From Chlorocebus sabaeus (lineage: Eukaryota > Chordata > Mammalia > Primates > Cercopithecidae), in NCBI RefSeq assembly GCF_047675955.1, contig NW_027327626.1, forward strand, positions 248,001 to 312,000: a stretch of 64,000 nucleotides of DNA. The letters are read 5' to 3'. Shown one piece after another: positions 10,835 to 23,700 of the stretch. Every line of letters starts with the position of its first letter. The stretch's first letter is position 1. Under the pieces are notes generated by a model. It did no database searches. It was not told where the DNA came from and saw only the letters and a program-made list of their open reading frames with translations. The position numbers were made by a program, and so were the translations under genes.

Positions 10835-12726
10835 CACAGAGTTACATCTTTCCCTTCAAGAAGTCTTTCGCTAAGGCTGTTCTTGTGGAATTGGAAAAGG
10901 GATGTTTGGAAGCCCATAGAGGGTTATGGTGAAAAAGGAAATATCTTCCGTTCAAAACCTGAAAGAAGCTTTCTGAGAAACTGCTCTGTGTTCTGTTAAT
11001 TCATCTCACAGAGTTACATCTTTCCCTTCAAGAAGCCTGTCGCTAAGGCTGTTCTTGTGGAATTGGCAAAGGGATATTTGGAAGCCCATAGAGGGCTATG
11101 GTGAAAAAGGAAATATCTTCCGTTCAAAACTGGAAAGAAGCTTTCTGAGAAACTGCTCTGTGTTCTGTTAATTCATCTCACAGAGTTACATCTTTCCCTT
11201 CAAGAAGCCTTTCGCTAAGGCTGTTCTTGTGGAATTGGCAAAGGGATATTTGGAAGCCCATAGAGGGCTATGGTGAAAAAGGAAATATCTTCCGTTCAAA
11301 ACTGGAAAGAAGCTTTCTGAGAAACTGCTCTGTGTTCTGTTAATTCATCTCACAGAGTTACATGTTTCCCTTCAAGAAGCCTTTCGCTAAGGCTGTTCTT
11401 GTGGAATTGGCAAAGGGATATTTGGAAGCCCATAGAGGGCTATGGTGAAAAAGGAAATATCTTCCGTTCAAAACTGGAAAGAAGCTTTCTGAGAAACTGC
11501 TCTGTGTTCTGTAAATTCATCTCACAGAGTTACATCTTTCCCTTCAAGAAGCCTTTCGCTAAGGCTGTTCTTGTGGAATTGGAAAAGGGATATTTGGAAG
11601 CCCATAGAGGGCTATGGTGAAAAAGAAAATATCTTCCGTTCAAAACTGGAAAGAAGCTTTCTGAGAAACTGCTCTGTGTTCTGTTAATTCATCTCACAGA
11701 GTTACATCATTCCTTTCAAGAAGCCTGTCCCTAAGGCTGTTCTTGTGGAATTGGCAAAGGGATATTTGGAAGTCCATAGAGGGCTATGGTGAAAAAGGAA
11801 ATATCTTCCGTTCAAAACTGGAAAGAAGCTTTCTGAGAAACTGCTCTGTGTTCTGTTAATTCATCTCACAGAGTTACATCTTTCCCTTCAAGAAGCCTTT
11901 CGCTAAGGCTGTTCTTGTGGAATTGGCAAAAGGATATTTGGAAGCCCATAGAGGGCTATGGTGAAAAAGGAAATATCTGCCGTTCAAAACTGGAAAGAAG
12001 CTTTCTGAGAAACTGCTCTGTGTTCTGTTAATTCATCTCACAGAGTTACATCTTTCCCTTCAGGAAGCCTGTCGCTAACGCTGTTCTTGTGGAATTGGCA
12101 AAGGGATATTTGGATGCCCATAGAGGGCTATGGTGAAAAAGGAAATATCTTCCGTTCAAAACTGGAAAGAAGCTTTCTGAGAAACTGCTCTGTTTTCTGT
12201 TAATTCATCTCACAGAGTTACATCTTTCCCTTCAAGAAGCCTTTCGCTAAGGCTGTTCTTGTGGAATTGGCAAAGGGATATTTGGAAGCCCATAGAGGGC
12301 TATGGTGAAAAAGGAAATATCTTCCGTTCAAAACTGGAAAGAAGCTTTCTGAGAAACTCCTCTGTGTTCTGTTAATTCATCTCACAGAGTTACATCTTTC
12401 CCTTTAAGAAGCCTTTCGCTAAGGCTGTTCTTGTGGAATTGGCAAAGGGATATTTGGAAGCCCATAGAGGGCTATGGTGGAAAAGGAAATATCTTCCGTT
12501 CAAAACTGGAAAGAAACTTTCTGAGAAACTGCTCTGTGTTCTGTTAATTCATCTCACAGAGTTACATCTTTCCCTTCAAGAAGCCTTTCGCTAAAGCTGT
12601 TCTTGTGGAATTGGCAAAGGGATATTTGGAAGCCCATAGAGGGCTATGGTGAAAAAGGAAATATCTTCCGTTCAAAACTGGAAAGAAGCTTTCTGAGAAA
12701 CTGCTCTGTGTTCTGTTAATTCATCT
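10835..12726 (+). repeat. Eleven-monomer string, copy 2
   Basis: This repeats 1721-3612 monomer for monomer at offset 9,114. Private differences include GCTAACGCTG in the A monomer near 12075 and AACTCCTCTG near 12356. A c-d-e-f run follows directly, so V-S-... is missing compared with copy 1. Confidence 0.75.
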
Positions 12727-14618
12727 CACAGAGTTACATCTTTCCCTTCAAGAAGCCTTTCGCTAAGGCTGTTCTTGTGGAATTGGCAAAGGGATATTTG
12801 GAAGCCCATAGAGGGCTATGGTGAAAAAGGAAATATCTTCCGTTCAAAACTGGAAAGAAGCTTTCTGAGAAACTGCTCTGTGTTCTGTAAATTCATCTCA
12901 CAGAGTTACATCTTTCCCTTCAAGAAGCCTTTCGCTAAGGCTGTTCTTGTGGAATTGGAAAAGGGATATTTGGAAGCCCATAGAGGGCTATGGTGAAAAA
13001 GAAAATATCTTCCGTTCAAAACTGGAAAGAAGCTTTCTGAGAAACTGCTCTGTGTTCTGTTAATTCATCTCACAGAGTTACATCATTCCTTTCAAGAAGC
13101 CTGTCCCTAAGGCTGTTCTTGTGGAATTGGCAAAGGGATATTTGGAAGTCCATAGAGGGCTATGGTGAAAAAGGAAATATCTTCCGTTCAAAACTGGAAA
13201 GAAGCTTTCTGAGAAACTGCTCTGTGTTCTGTTAATTCATCTCACAGAGTTACATCTTTCCCTTCAAGAAGCCTTTCGCTAAGGCTGTTCTTGTGGAATT
13301 GGCAAAAGGATATTTGGAAGCCCATAGAGGGCTATGGTGAAAGAGGAAATATCTGCCGTTCAAAACTGGAAAGAAGCTTTCTGAGAAACTGCTCTGTGTT
13401 CTGTTAATTCATCTCACAGAGTTACATCTTTCCCTTCAGGAAGCCTGTCGCTAAGGCTGTTCTTGTGGAATTGGCAAAGGGATATTTGGATGCCCATAGA
13501 GGTCTATGGTGAAAAAGGAAATATCTTCCGTTCAAAACTGGAAAGAAGCTTTCTGAGAAACTGCTCTGTGTTCTGTTAATTCATCTCACAGAGTTACATC
13601 TTTCCCTTCAAGAAGCCTTTCGCTAAGGCTGTTCTTGTGGTATTGGCAAAGGGATATTTGGAAGCCCATAGAGGGCTGTGGTGAAAAAGGAAATATCTTC
13701 CGTTCAAAACTGGAAAGAAGCTTTCTGAGAAACTGCTCTGTGTTCTGTTAATTCATCTCACAGAGTTACATCTTTCCCTTTAAGAAGCCTTTCGCTAAGG
13801 CTGTTCTTGTGGAATTGGCAAAGGGATATTTGGAAGCCCTTAGAGGGCTATGGTGGAAAAGGAAATATCTTCCGTTCAAAACTGGAAAGAAACTTTCTGA
13901 GAAACTGCTCTGTGTTCTGTTAATTCATCTCACAGAGTTACATCTTTTCCTTCAAGAAGCCTTTCGCTAAGGCTGTTCTTGTGGAATTGGCAAAGGGATA
14001 TTTGGAAGCCCATAGAGGGCTATGGTGAAAAAGGAAATATCTTCCGTTCAAAACTGGAAAGAAGCTTTCTGAGAAACTGCTCTGTGTTCTGTTAATTCAT
14101 CTCACAGAGTTACATCTTTCCCTTCAAGAAGCCTGTCGCTACGGCTGTTCTTGTGGAATTTGCAAAGGGATATTTGGAAGCCCATAGAGGGCTACGGTGA
14201 AACAGGAAATATCTTCCGTTCGAAACTGGAAAGAAGCTTTCTGAGAAACTGCTCTGTGTTCTGTTAATTCATCTCACAGAGTTACATCTTTCCCTTCAAG
14301 AAGCCTGTCGCTAAGGCTGTTCTTGTGGAATTGGCAAAGGGATATTTGGAAGCCCATAGAGGGCTATGGTGAAAAAGGAAATATCTTCCGTTCAAAACTG
14401 GAAAGAAGCTTTCTGAGAAACTGCTCTGTGTTCTGTTAATTCATCTCACAGAGTTACAGCTTTCCCTTCAAGAAGCCTTTCGCTAAGGCTGTTCTTGTGG
14501 AATTGGCAAAGGGATATTTGGATGCCCATAGAGGGCTATGGTGAAAAAGGAAATATCTTCCGTTCAAAACTGGAAAGAAGCTTTCTGAGAAACTGCTCTG
14601 TGTTCTGTTAATTCATCT
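12727..14618 (+). repeat. c-d-e-f and A cassette leading into CpG-rich variants
   Basis: The run is c-d-e-f, then A at 13415 with GAGGTCTATGG, a GTGGTATTGG monomer, T with CCCTTAGAG, and a CATCTTTTCC monomer. The monomer at 14103-14274 differs most from the reference: GCTACGGCTG, GAATTTGC, GCTACGGTGAAACAGG and TTCGAAACTGG, which raise its CpG count. A similar haplotype returns at 25451 and 33186. The f monomer here has GTGAAAGAGG. Confidence 0.7.
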
Positions 14619-16336
14619 CACAGAGTTACATCTTTCCCTTCAAGAAGCCTGTCGCTAAGATGTTCTTGTGGAATTGGCAAAGGGATATTTGGACGCCCAT
14701 AGAGGGCTATGGTGAAAAAGGAAATATCTTCCGTTCAAAACTGGAAAGAAGCTTTCTGAGAAACTGCTCTGTGTTCTGTTAATTCATCACACAGAGTTAC
14801 ATCTTTCCCTTCAAGAAGCCTGTCGCTAAGGCTGTTCTTTTGGAATTGGCAAAGGGATATTTGGAAGCCCATAGAGGGCTATGGTGAAAAGGGAAATATC
14901 TTCCTTTCAAAACTGGAAAGAAGCTTTCTGAGAAACTGCTCTGTGTTCTGTTAATTCATCTCACAGAGTTACATCTTTCCCTTCAAGAAGCCTTTCGCTA
15001 AGGCTGTTCTTGTGGAATTGGCAAAGGGTATTTGGAAGCCCATAGAGGGCTAGGGTGAAAAAGGAAATACCTTCCGTTCAAAACTGGAAAGAAGCTTTCT
15101 GAGAAACTGCTCTGTGTTCTGTTAATTCATCTCACAGAGTTACATCTTTCCTTTCAAGAAGTCTTTCGCTATGGCTGTTCTTGTGGAATTGGGAAAGGGA
15201 TATTTGGAAGCCCATAGAGGGCTATGGTGAAAAAGGAAATATCTTCCGTTCAAAACTGGAAAGAAGCTTTCTGAGAAACTGCTCTGTGTTTTGTTAATTC
15301 ATCTCACAGAGTTACATCTTTCCCTTCAAGAAGCCTTTCGCTAAGGCTGTTCTTGTGGAATTGGAAAAGGGATATTTGGAAGCCCATAGAGGGCTATGGT
15401 GAAAAAGGAAATATCTTCCGTTCAAAACCTGAAAGAAGCTTTATGAGAAACTGCTCTGTGTTCTGTTAATTCATCTCACAGAGTTACATCTTTCCCTTCA
15501 AGAAGCCTGTCGCTTAGGCTGTTCTTGTGGAATTGGAAAAGGGATATTTGGAAGCACATAGAGGGCTATGGTGAAAAAGGAAATATCTTCCGTTCAAAAC
15601 TGGAAAGAAGCTTTCTGAGAAACTGCTCTGTGTTCTGTTAATTCATCTCACAGAGTTACATCTTTCCCTTCAAGTAGCCATTCGCTAAGGCTGTTCTTGT
15701 GGAATTGGCAAAGGGATATTTGGAAGCCCATAGCGGGCTATGGTGAAAAAGGAAATATCTTCCGTTCAAAACTGGAAAGATGCTTTCTGAGAAACTGCTC
15801 TGTGTTCTGTTAATTCATCTCACAGAGTTACATCTTTCCCTTCAAGAAGCCTTTCGCTGAGGCTGTTCTTGTGGAATTGGCAAAGGGATATTTGGAAGCC
15901 CATAGAGGGCTATGGTGAAAAAGGAAATATCTTCCGTTCAAAACTGGAAAGAAGCTTTCTGAGAAACTGCTCTGTGTTCTGTTAATTCATCTCACAGAGT
16001 TACATCTTTCCCTTCAAGAAGCCTTTCGCTAAGGCTGTTCTTGTGGAATTGGCAAAGGGATATTTGGAAGCCCATAGAGGGCTATGGTGAAAAAGGAAAT
16101 ATCTTCCGTTCAAAACTGGAAAGAAGCTTTCTGAGAAACTGCTCTGTGTTCTGTTAATTCATCTCACAGAGTTACATCTTTCCCTTCAAGAAGCCTTTCG
16201 CTAAGGCTGTTCGTGTGGAATTGGCAAAGGGATATTTGGAAGCCCCTAGAGGGCTATGGTGAAAAAGGAAATATCTTCCGTTCAAAACTGGAAAGAAGCT
16301 TTCTGAGAAACTGCTCTGTGTTCTGTTAATTCATCT
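14619..16336 (+). repeat. Complete 10-monomer unit of the second family (1,718 bp)
   Basis: The order is CTAAGATG; TTCTTTTGG; GGGTATTT; CGCTATGG; GGAAAAGGG/AACCTG; CGCTTAGG/GAAGCACAT; CAAGTAGCCATTCG; CGCTGAGG; standard; CCCCTAGAG. The length is ten monomers minus the two 1-bp deletions. The next CTAAGATG monomer starts exactly at 16337. Private changes include CTTTATGAG, TAGCGGGC and GATGCTTTC, the last removing a HindIII site. Confidence 0.75.
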
Positions 16337-17709
16337 CACAGAGTTACATCTTTCCCTTCAAGAAGCCTGTCGCTAAGATGTTCTTGTGGAATTGGCAAAG
16401 GGATATTTGGAAGCCCATAGAGGGCTATGGTGAAAAAGGAAATATCTTCCGTTCAAAACTGGAAAGAAGCTTTCTGAGAAACTGCTCTGTGTTCTGTTAA
16501 TTCATCTCACAGAGTTACATATTTCCCTTCAAGAAGCCTGTCGCTAAGGCTGTTCTTTTGGAATTGGCAAAGGGATATTTGGAAGCCCATAGAGGGCTAT
16601 GGTGAAAAGGGAAATATCTTCCTTTCAAAACTGGAAAGAAGCTTTCTGAGAAACTGCTCTGTGTTCTGTTAATTCATCTCACAGAGTTACATCTTTCCCT
16701 TCAAGAAGCCTTTCGCTAAGGCTGTTCTTGTGGAATTGGCAAAGGGTATTTGGAAGCCCATAGAGGGCTAGGGTGAAAAAGGAAATACCTTCCGTTCAAA
16801 ACTGGAAAGAAGCTTTCTGAGAAACTGCTCTGTGTTCTGTTAATTCATCTCACAGAGTTACATCTTTCCTTTCAAGAAGTCTTTCGCTATGGCTGTTCTT
16901 GTGGAATTGGGAAAGGGATATTTGGAAGCCCATAGAGGGCTATGGTGAAAAAGGAAATATCTTCCGTTCAAAACTGGAAAGAAGCTTTCTGAGAAACTGC
17001 TCTGTGTTCTGTTAATTCATCTCACATAGTTACATCTTTCCCTTCAAGAAGCCTTTCGCTAAGGCTGTTCTTGTGGAATTGGCAAAGGGATATTTGGAAG
17101 CCCATAGAGGGCTATGGTGAAAAAGGAAATATCTTCCGTTCAAAACCTGAAAGAAGCTTTCTGAGAAACTGCTCTGTGTTCTGTTAATTAATCTCACAGA
17201 GTTACATCTTTCCCTTCAAGAAGCCTTTCGCTAAGGCTGTTCTTGTGGAATTGGCAAAGGGATATTTGGAAGCCCATAGAGGGCTATGGTGAAAAAGGAA
17301 ATATCTTCCGTTCAAAACTGGAAAGAAGCTTTCTGAGAAACTGCTCTGTGTTCTGTTAATTCATCTCACAGAGTTACATCTTTCCCTTCAAGAAGCCTTT
17401 CGCTAAGGCTGTTCTTGTGGAATTGGCAAAGGGATATTTGGAAGCCCATAGAGGGCTATGGTGAAAAAGGAAATATCTTCCGTTCAAAACTGGAAAGAAG
17501 CTTTCTTAGAAACTGCTCTGTGTTCTGTTAATTCATCTCACAGAGTTACATCTTTCCCTTCAAGAAGCCTGTCGCTAAGGCTGTTCTTGTGGAATTGGAA
17601 AAGGGATATTTGGAAGCCCATAGAGGGCTATGGTGAAAAAGAAAATATCTTCCGTTCAAAACTGGAAAGAAGCTTTCTGAGAAACTGCTATGTGTCTGTT
17701 AATTCATCT
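16337..17709 (+). repeat. Partial second-family unit, then standard monomers
   Basis: The first five members of the 10-monomer unit are present, then the order changes to standard-like monomers (TTAATTAATC near 17187). Two changes near the end matter for reading frames: TTCTTAGAA in place of TTCTGAGAA near 17507, and a 1-bp deletion (TATGTGTCTG) near 17696. Together they open a 138-codon frame at 17458-17874 that I do not regard as a gene. Confidence 0.65.
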
Positions 17710-20700
17710 CACAGAGTTACATCATTCCCTTCAAGAAGCCTGTCCCTAAGGCTGTTCTTGTGGAATTGGCAAAGGGATATTTGGAAGCCCATAGAGGGCT
17801 ATGGTGAAAAAGGAAATATCTTCCGTTCAAAACTGGAAAGAAGCTTTCTGAGAAACTGCTCTGTGTTCTGTTAATTCATCTCACAGAGTTACATCTTTCC
17901 CTTCCAGAAGCCTTTCGCTAAGGCTGTTCTTGTGGAATTGGCAAAGGGATATTTGGAAGCCCATAGAGGGCTATGGTGAAAAAGGAAATATCTTCCGTTC
18001 AAAACTGGAAAGAAGCTTTCTGAGAAACTGCTCTGTGTTCTGTTAATTTATCTCACAGAGTTACATCTTTCCCTTCAAGAAGCCTTTCGCTAAGGCTGTT
18101 CTTGTGGAATTGGCAAAGGGATATTTGGAAGCCCTTAGAGGGCTATGGTGAAAAAGGAAATATCTTCCGTTCAAAACTGGAAAGAAGCTTTCTGAGAAAC
18201 TGCTCTGTGTTCTGTTAATTTATCTCACAGAGTTACATCTTTCCATTCAAGAAGCCTTTCGCTAAGGCTGTTCTTGTGGAATTGGCAAAGGGATATTTGG
18301 AAGCCCATAGAGGGCTATGGTGAAAAAGGAAATATCTTCCGTTCAAAACTGGAAAGAAGCTTTCTGAGAAACTGCTCTGTGTTCTGTTAATTCATCTCAC
18401 AGAGTTACATCTTTCCCTTCAAGAAGCCTTTCGCTAAGGCTGTTCTTGTGGAATTGGAAAAGGGATATTTGGAAGCCCATAGAGGGCTATGGTGAAAAAG
18501 GAAATATCTTCCGTTCAAAACCTGAAAGAAGCTTTCTGAGAAACTGTTCTGTGTTCTGTTAATTCATCTCACCGAGTTACATCTTTCCCTTCAAGAAGCC
18601 TGTCGCTTAGGCTGTTCTTGTGGAATTGGAAAAGGGATATTTGGAAGCCCATAGAGGGCTATGGTGAAAAAGGAAATATCTTCCGTTCAAAACTGGAAAG
18701 AAGCTTTCTGAGAAACTGCTCTGTGTTCTGTTAATTCATCTCACAGAGTTACATCTTTCCCTTCAAGTAGCCATTCGCTAAGGCTGTTCTTGTGGAATTG
18801 GCAAAGGGATATTTGGAAGCCCCTAGAGGGCTATGGTGAAAAAGGAAATATCTTCCGTTCAAAACTGGAAAGAAGCTTTCTGAGAAACTGCTCTGTGTTC
18901 TGTTAATTCATCTCACAGAGTTACATCTTTCCCTTCAAGAAGCCTTTCGCTAAGGCTGTTCTTGTGGAATTGGCAAAGGGATATTTGGAAGCCCATAGAG
19001 GGCTATGGTGAAAAAGGAAATATCTTCCGTTCAAAACTGGAAAGAAGCTTTCTGAGAAACTGCTCTGTGTTCTGTTAATTCATCTCACAGAGTTACATCC
19101 TTCCCTTCAAGAAGCCTGTCGCTAAGGCTGTTCTTGTGGAATTGGCAAAGGGATATTTGGAAGCCCATAGAGGGCTATGGTGAAAAAGGAAATATCTTGC
19201 GTTCAAAACTGGAAAGAAGCTTTCTGAGAAACTGCTCTGTGTTCTGTTAATTCATCTCACAGACTTACAACTTTCCCTTCAAGAAGCCTTTCGCTAAGGC
19301 TGTTCTTGTGGAATTGGCAAAGGGATATTTGGAAGCCCATAGAGGGCTATGGTGAAAAAGGAAATATCTTCCGTTCAAAACTGGAAAGAAGCTTTCTGAG
19401 AAACTGCTCTGTGTTCTGTTAATTCATCTCACAGAGTTACATCTTTCCCTTCAAGAAGTCTTTCACTAAGGCTGTTCTTGTGGAATTGGAAAAGGGATAT
19501 TTGGAAGCCCATAGAGGGTTATGGTGAAAAAGGAAATATCTTCCGTTCAAAACCTGAAAGAAGCTTTCTGAGAAACTGCTCTGTGTTCTGTTAATTCATC
19601 TCACAGAGTTACATCTTTCCCTTCAAGAAGCCTGTCGCTAAGGCTGTTCTTGTGGAATTGGCAAAGGGATATTTGGAAGCCCATAGAGGGCTATGGTGAA
19701 AAAGGAAATATCTTCCGTTCAAAACTGGAAAGAAGCTTTCTGAGAAACTGCTCTGTGTTCTGTTAATTCATCTCACAGAGTTACATCTTTCCCTTCAAGA
19801 AGCCTTTCGCTAAGGCTGTTCTTGTGGAATTGGCAAAGGGATATTTGGAAGCCCATAGAGGGCTATGGTGAAAAAGGAAATATCTTCCGTTCAAAACTGG
19901 AAAGAAGCTTTCTGAGAAACTGCTCTGTGTTCTGTTAATTCATCTCACAGAGTTACATCTTTCCCTTCAAGAAGCCTTTCGCTAAGGCTGTTCTTGTGGA
20001 ATTGGAAAAGGGATATTTGGAAGCCCATAGAGGGCTATGGTGAAAAAGGAAATATCTTCCGTTCAAAACTGGAAAGAAGCTTTCTGAGAAACTGCTCTGT
20101 GTTCTGTAAATTCATCTCACAGAGTTACATCTTTCCCTTCAAGAAGCCTTTTGCTAAGGCTGTTCTTGTGGAATTGGAAAAGGGATATTTGGAAGCCCAT
20201 AGAGGGCTATGGTGAAAAAGAAAATATCTTCCGTTCAAAACTGGAAAGAAGCTTTCTGAGAAACTGCTCTGTGTTCTGTTAATTCATCTCACAGAGTTAC
20301 ATCTTTCCCTTCAGAAAGCCTGTCGCTAAGGCTGTTCTTGTGGAATTGGCAAAGGGATATTTGGATGCCCATAGAGGGCTATGGTGAAAAAGGAAATATC
20401 TTCCGTTCAAAACTGGAAAGAAGCTTTCTGAGAAACTGCTCTGTGTTCTGTTAATTCATCTCACAGAGTTACATATTTCCCTTCAAGAAGCCTTTCGCTA
20501 AGGCTGTTCTTGTGGAATTGGCAAAGGGATATTTGGAAGCCCATAGAGGGCTATGGTGAAAAAGGAAATATCTTCCGTTCAAAACTGGAAAGAAGCTTTC
20601 TGAGAAACTGCTCTGTGTTCTGTTAATTCATCTCACAGAGTTACATCTTTCCCTTTAAGAAGCCTTTCGCTAAGGCTGTTCTTGTGGAATTGGCAAAGGG

Positions 20701-23700
20701 ATATTTGGAAGCCCATAGAGGGCTATGGTGGAAAAGGAAATATCTTCCGTTCAAAACTGGAAAGAAACTTTCTGAGAAACTGCTCTGTGTTCTGTTAATT
20801 CATCTCACAGAGTTACATCTTTCCCTTCAAGAAGCCTTTCGCTAAAGCTGTTCTTGTGGAATTGGCAAAGGGATATTTGGAAGCCCATAGAGGGCTATGG
20901 TGAAAAAGGAAATATCTTCCGTTCAAAACTGGAAAGAAGCTTTCTGAGAAACTGCTCTGTGTTCTGTTAATTCATCTCACAGAGTTACATCTTTCCCTTC
21001 AAGAAGCCTTTCGCTAAGGCTGTTCTTGTGGAATTGGCAAAGGGATATTTGGAAGCCCATAGAGGGCTATGGTGAAAAAGGAAATATCTTCCGTTCAAAA
21101 CTGGAAAGAAGCTTTCTGAGAAACTGCTCTGTGTTCTGTTAATTCATCTCACAGAGTTACATCATTCCCTTCAAGAAGCCTGTCCCTAAGGCTGTTCTTG
21201 TGGAATTGGCAAAGGGATATTTGGAAGTCCATAGAGGGCTATGGTGAAAAAGGAAATATCTTCCGTTCAAAACTGGAAAGAAGCTTTCTGAGAAACTGCT
21301 CTGTGTTCTGTTAATTCATCTCACAGAGTTACATCTTTCCCTTCAAGAAGCCTTTCGCTAAGGCTGTTCTTGTGGAATTGGCAAAAGGATATTTGGAAGC
21401 CCATAGAGGGCTATGGTGAAAGAGGAAATATCTGCCGTTCAAAACTGGAAAGAAGCTTTCTGAGAAACTGCTCTGTGTTCTGTTAATTCATCTCACAGAG
21501 TTACATCTTTCCCTTCAGGAAGCCTGTCGCTAAGGCTGTTCTTGTGGAATTGGCAAAGGGATATTTGGATGCCCATAGAGGGCTATGGTGAAAAAGGAAA
21601 TATCTTCCGTTCAAAACTGGAAAGAAGCTTTCTGAGAAACTGCTCTGTGTTCTGTTAATTCATCTCACAGAGTTACATCTTTCCCTTCAAGAAGCCTTTC
21701 GCTAAGGCTGTTCTTGTGGTATTGGCAAAGGGATATTTGGAAGCCCATAGAGGGCTATGGTGAAAAAGGAAATATCTTCCGTTCAAAACTGGAAAGAAGC
21801 TTTCTGAGAAACTGCTCTGTGTTCTGTTAATTCATCTCACAGAGTTACATCTTTCCCTTTAAGAAGCCTTTCGCTAAGGCTGTTCTTGTGGAATTGGCAA
21901 AGGGATATTTGGAAGCCCATAGAGGGCTATGGTGGAAAAGGAAATATCTTCCGTTCAAAACTGGAAAGAAACTTTCTGAGAAACTGCTCTGTGTTCTGTT
22001 AATTCATCTCACAGAGTTACATCTTTCCCTTCAAGAAGTCTTTCGCTAAAGCTGTTCTTGTGGAATTGGCAAAGGGATATTTGGAAGCCCATAGAGGGCT
22101 ATGGTGAAAAAGGAAATATCTTCCGTTCAAAACTGGAAAGAAGCTTTCTGAGAAACTGCTCTGTGTTCTGTTAATTCATCTCACAGAGTTACATCTTTCC
22201 CTTCAAGAAGCCTTTCGCTAAGGCTGTTCTTGTGGAATTGGCAAAGGGATATTTGGAAGCCCATAGAGGGCTATGGTGAAAAAGGAAATATCTTCCGTTC
22301 AAAACTGGAAAGAAGCTTTCTGAGAAACTGCTCTGTGTTCTGTTAATTCATCTCACAGACTTACATCCTTCCCTTCAAGAAGCCTGTCGCTAAGGCTGTT
22401 CTTGTGGAATTGGCAAAGGGATATTTGGAAGCCCTTAGAGGGCTATGGTGAAAAAGGAAATATCTTCCTTTCAAAACTGGAAAGAAGCTTTCTGAGAAAC
22501 TGCTCTGTGTTCTGTTAATTCATCTCACAGAGTTACATCTTTCCCTTCAAGAAGCCTTTCGCTAAGGCTGTTCTTGTGGAATTGGCAAAGGGATATTTGG
22601 AAGCCCATAGAGGGCTATGGTGAAAAAGGAAATATCTTCCGTTCAAAACTGGAAAGAAGCTTTCTGAGAAACTGCTCTGTGTTCTGTTAATTCATCTCAC
22701 AGAGTTACATCTTTCCCTTCAAGAAGCCTTTCGCTAAGGCTGTTCTTGTGGAATTGGCAAAGGGATATTTGGAAGCCCATAGAGGGCTATGGTGAAAAAG
22801 GAAATATCTTGCGTTCAAAACTGGAAAGAAGCTTTCTGAGAAACTGCTCTGTGTTCTGTTAATTCATCTCACAGACTTACAACTTTCCCTTCAAGAAGCC
22901 TTTCGCTAAGGCTGTTCTTGTGGAATTGGCAAAGGGATATTTGGAAGCCCATAGAGGGCTATGGTGAAAAAGGAAATATCTTCCGTTCAAAACTGGAAAG
23001 AAGCTTTCTGAGAAACTGCTCTGTGTTCTGTTAATTCATCTCACAGAGTTACATCTTTCCCTTCAAGAAGCCTTTCGCTAAGGCTGTTCTTGTGGAATTG
23101 GCAAAAGGATATTTGGAAGCCCATAGAGGGCTATGGTGAAAAAGGAAATATCTGCCGTTCAAAACTGGAAAGAAGCTTTCTGAGAAACTGCTCTGTGTTC
23201 TGTTAATTCATCTCACAGAGTTACATCTTTCCCTTCAGGAAGCCTGTCGCTAAGGCTGTTCTTGTGGAATTATCAAAGGGATATTTGGATGCCCATAGAG
23301 GGCTAAGGTTGAAGAAGGAAATATCTTCCGTTCAAAACTGGAAAGAAGCTTTCTGAGAAACTGCTCTGTGTTCTGTTAATTCATCTCACAGAGTTACATC
23401 TTTCCCTTCAAGAAGCCTTTCGCTAAGGCTGTTCTTGTGGAATTGGCAAAGGGATATTTGGAAGCCCATAGAGGGCTATGGTGAAAAAGGAAATATCTTC
23501 CGTTCAAAACTGGAAAGAAGCTTTCTGAGAAACTGCTCTGTGTTCTGTTAATTCATCTCACAGAGTTACATCTTTCCCTTTATGAAGCCTTTCGCTAAGG
23601 CTGTTCTTGTGGAATTGGCAAAGGGATATTTGGAAGCCCATAGAGGGCTATGGTGGAAAAGGAAATATCTTCCGTTCAAAACTGGAAAGAAACTTTCTGA

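Noticed and set aside
17458..17874. ATG-started 138-codon frame
   Set aside because: It is the translation of about two and a half satellite monomers, opened by one substitution and one deletion. It shows no signal, domain or splice context.
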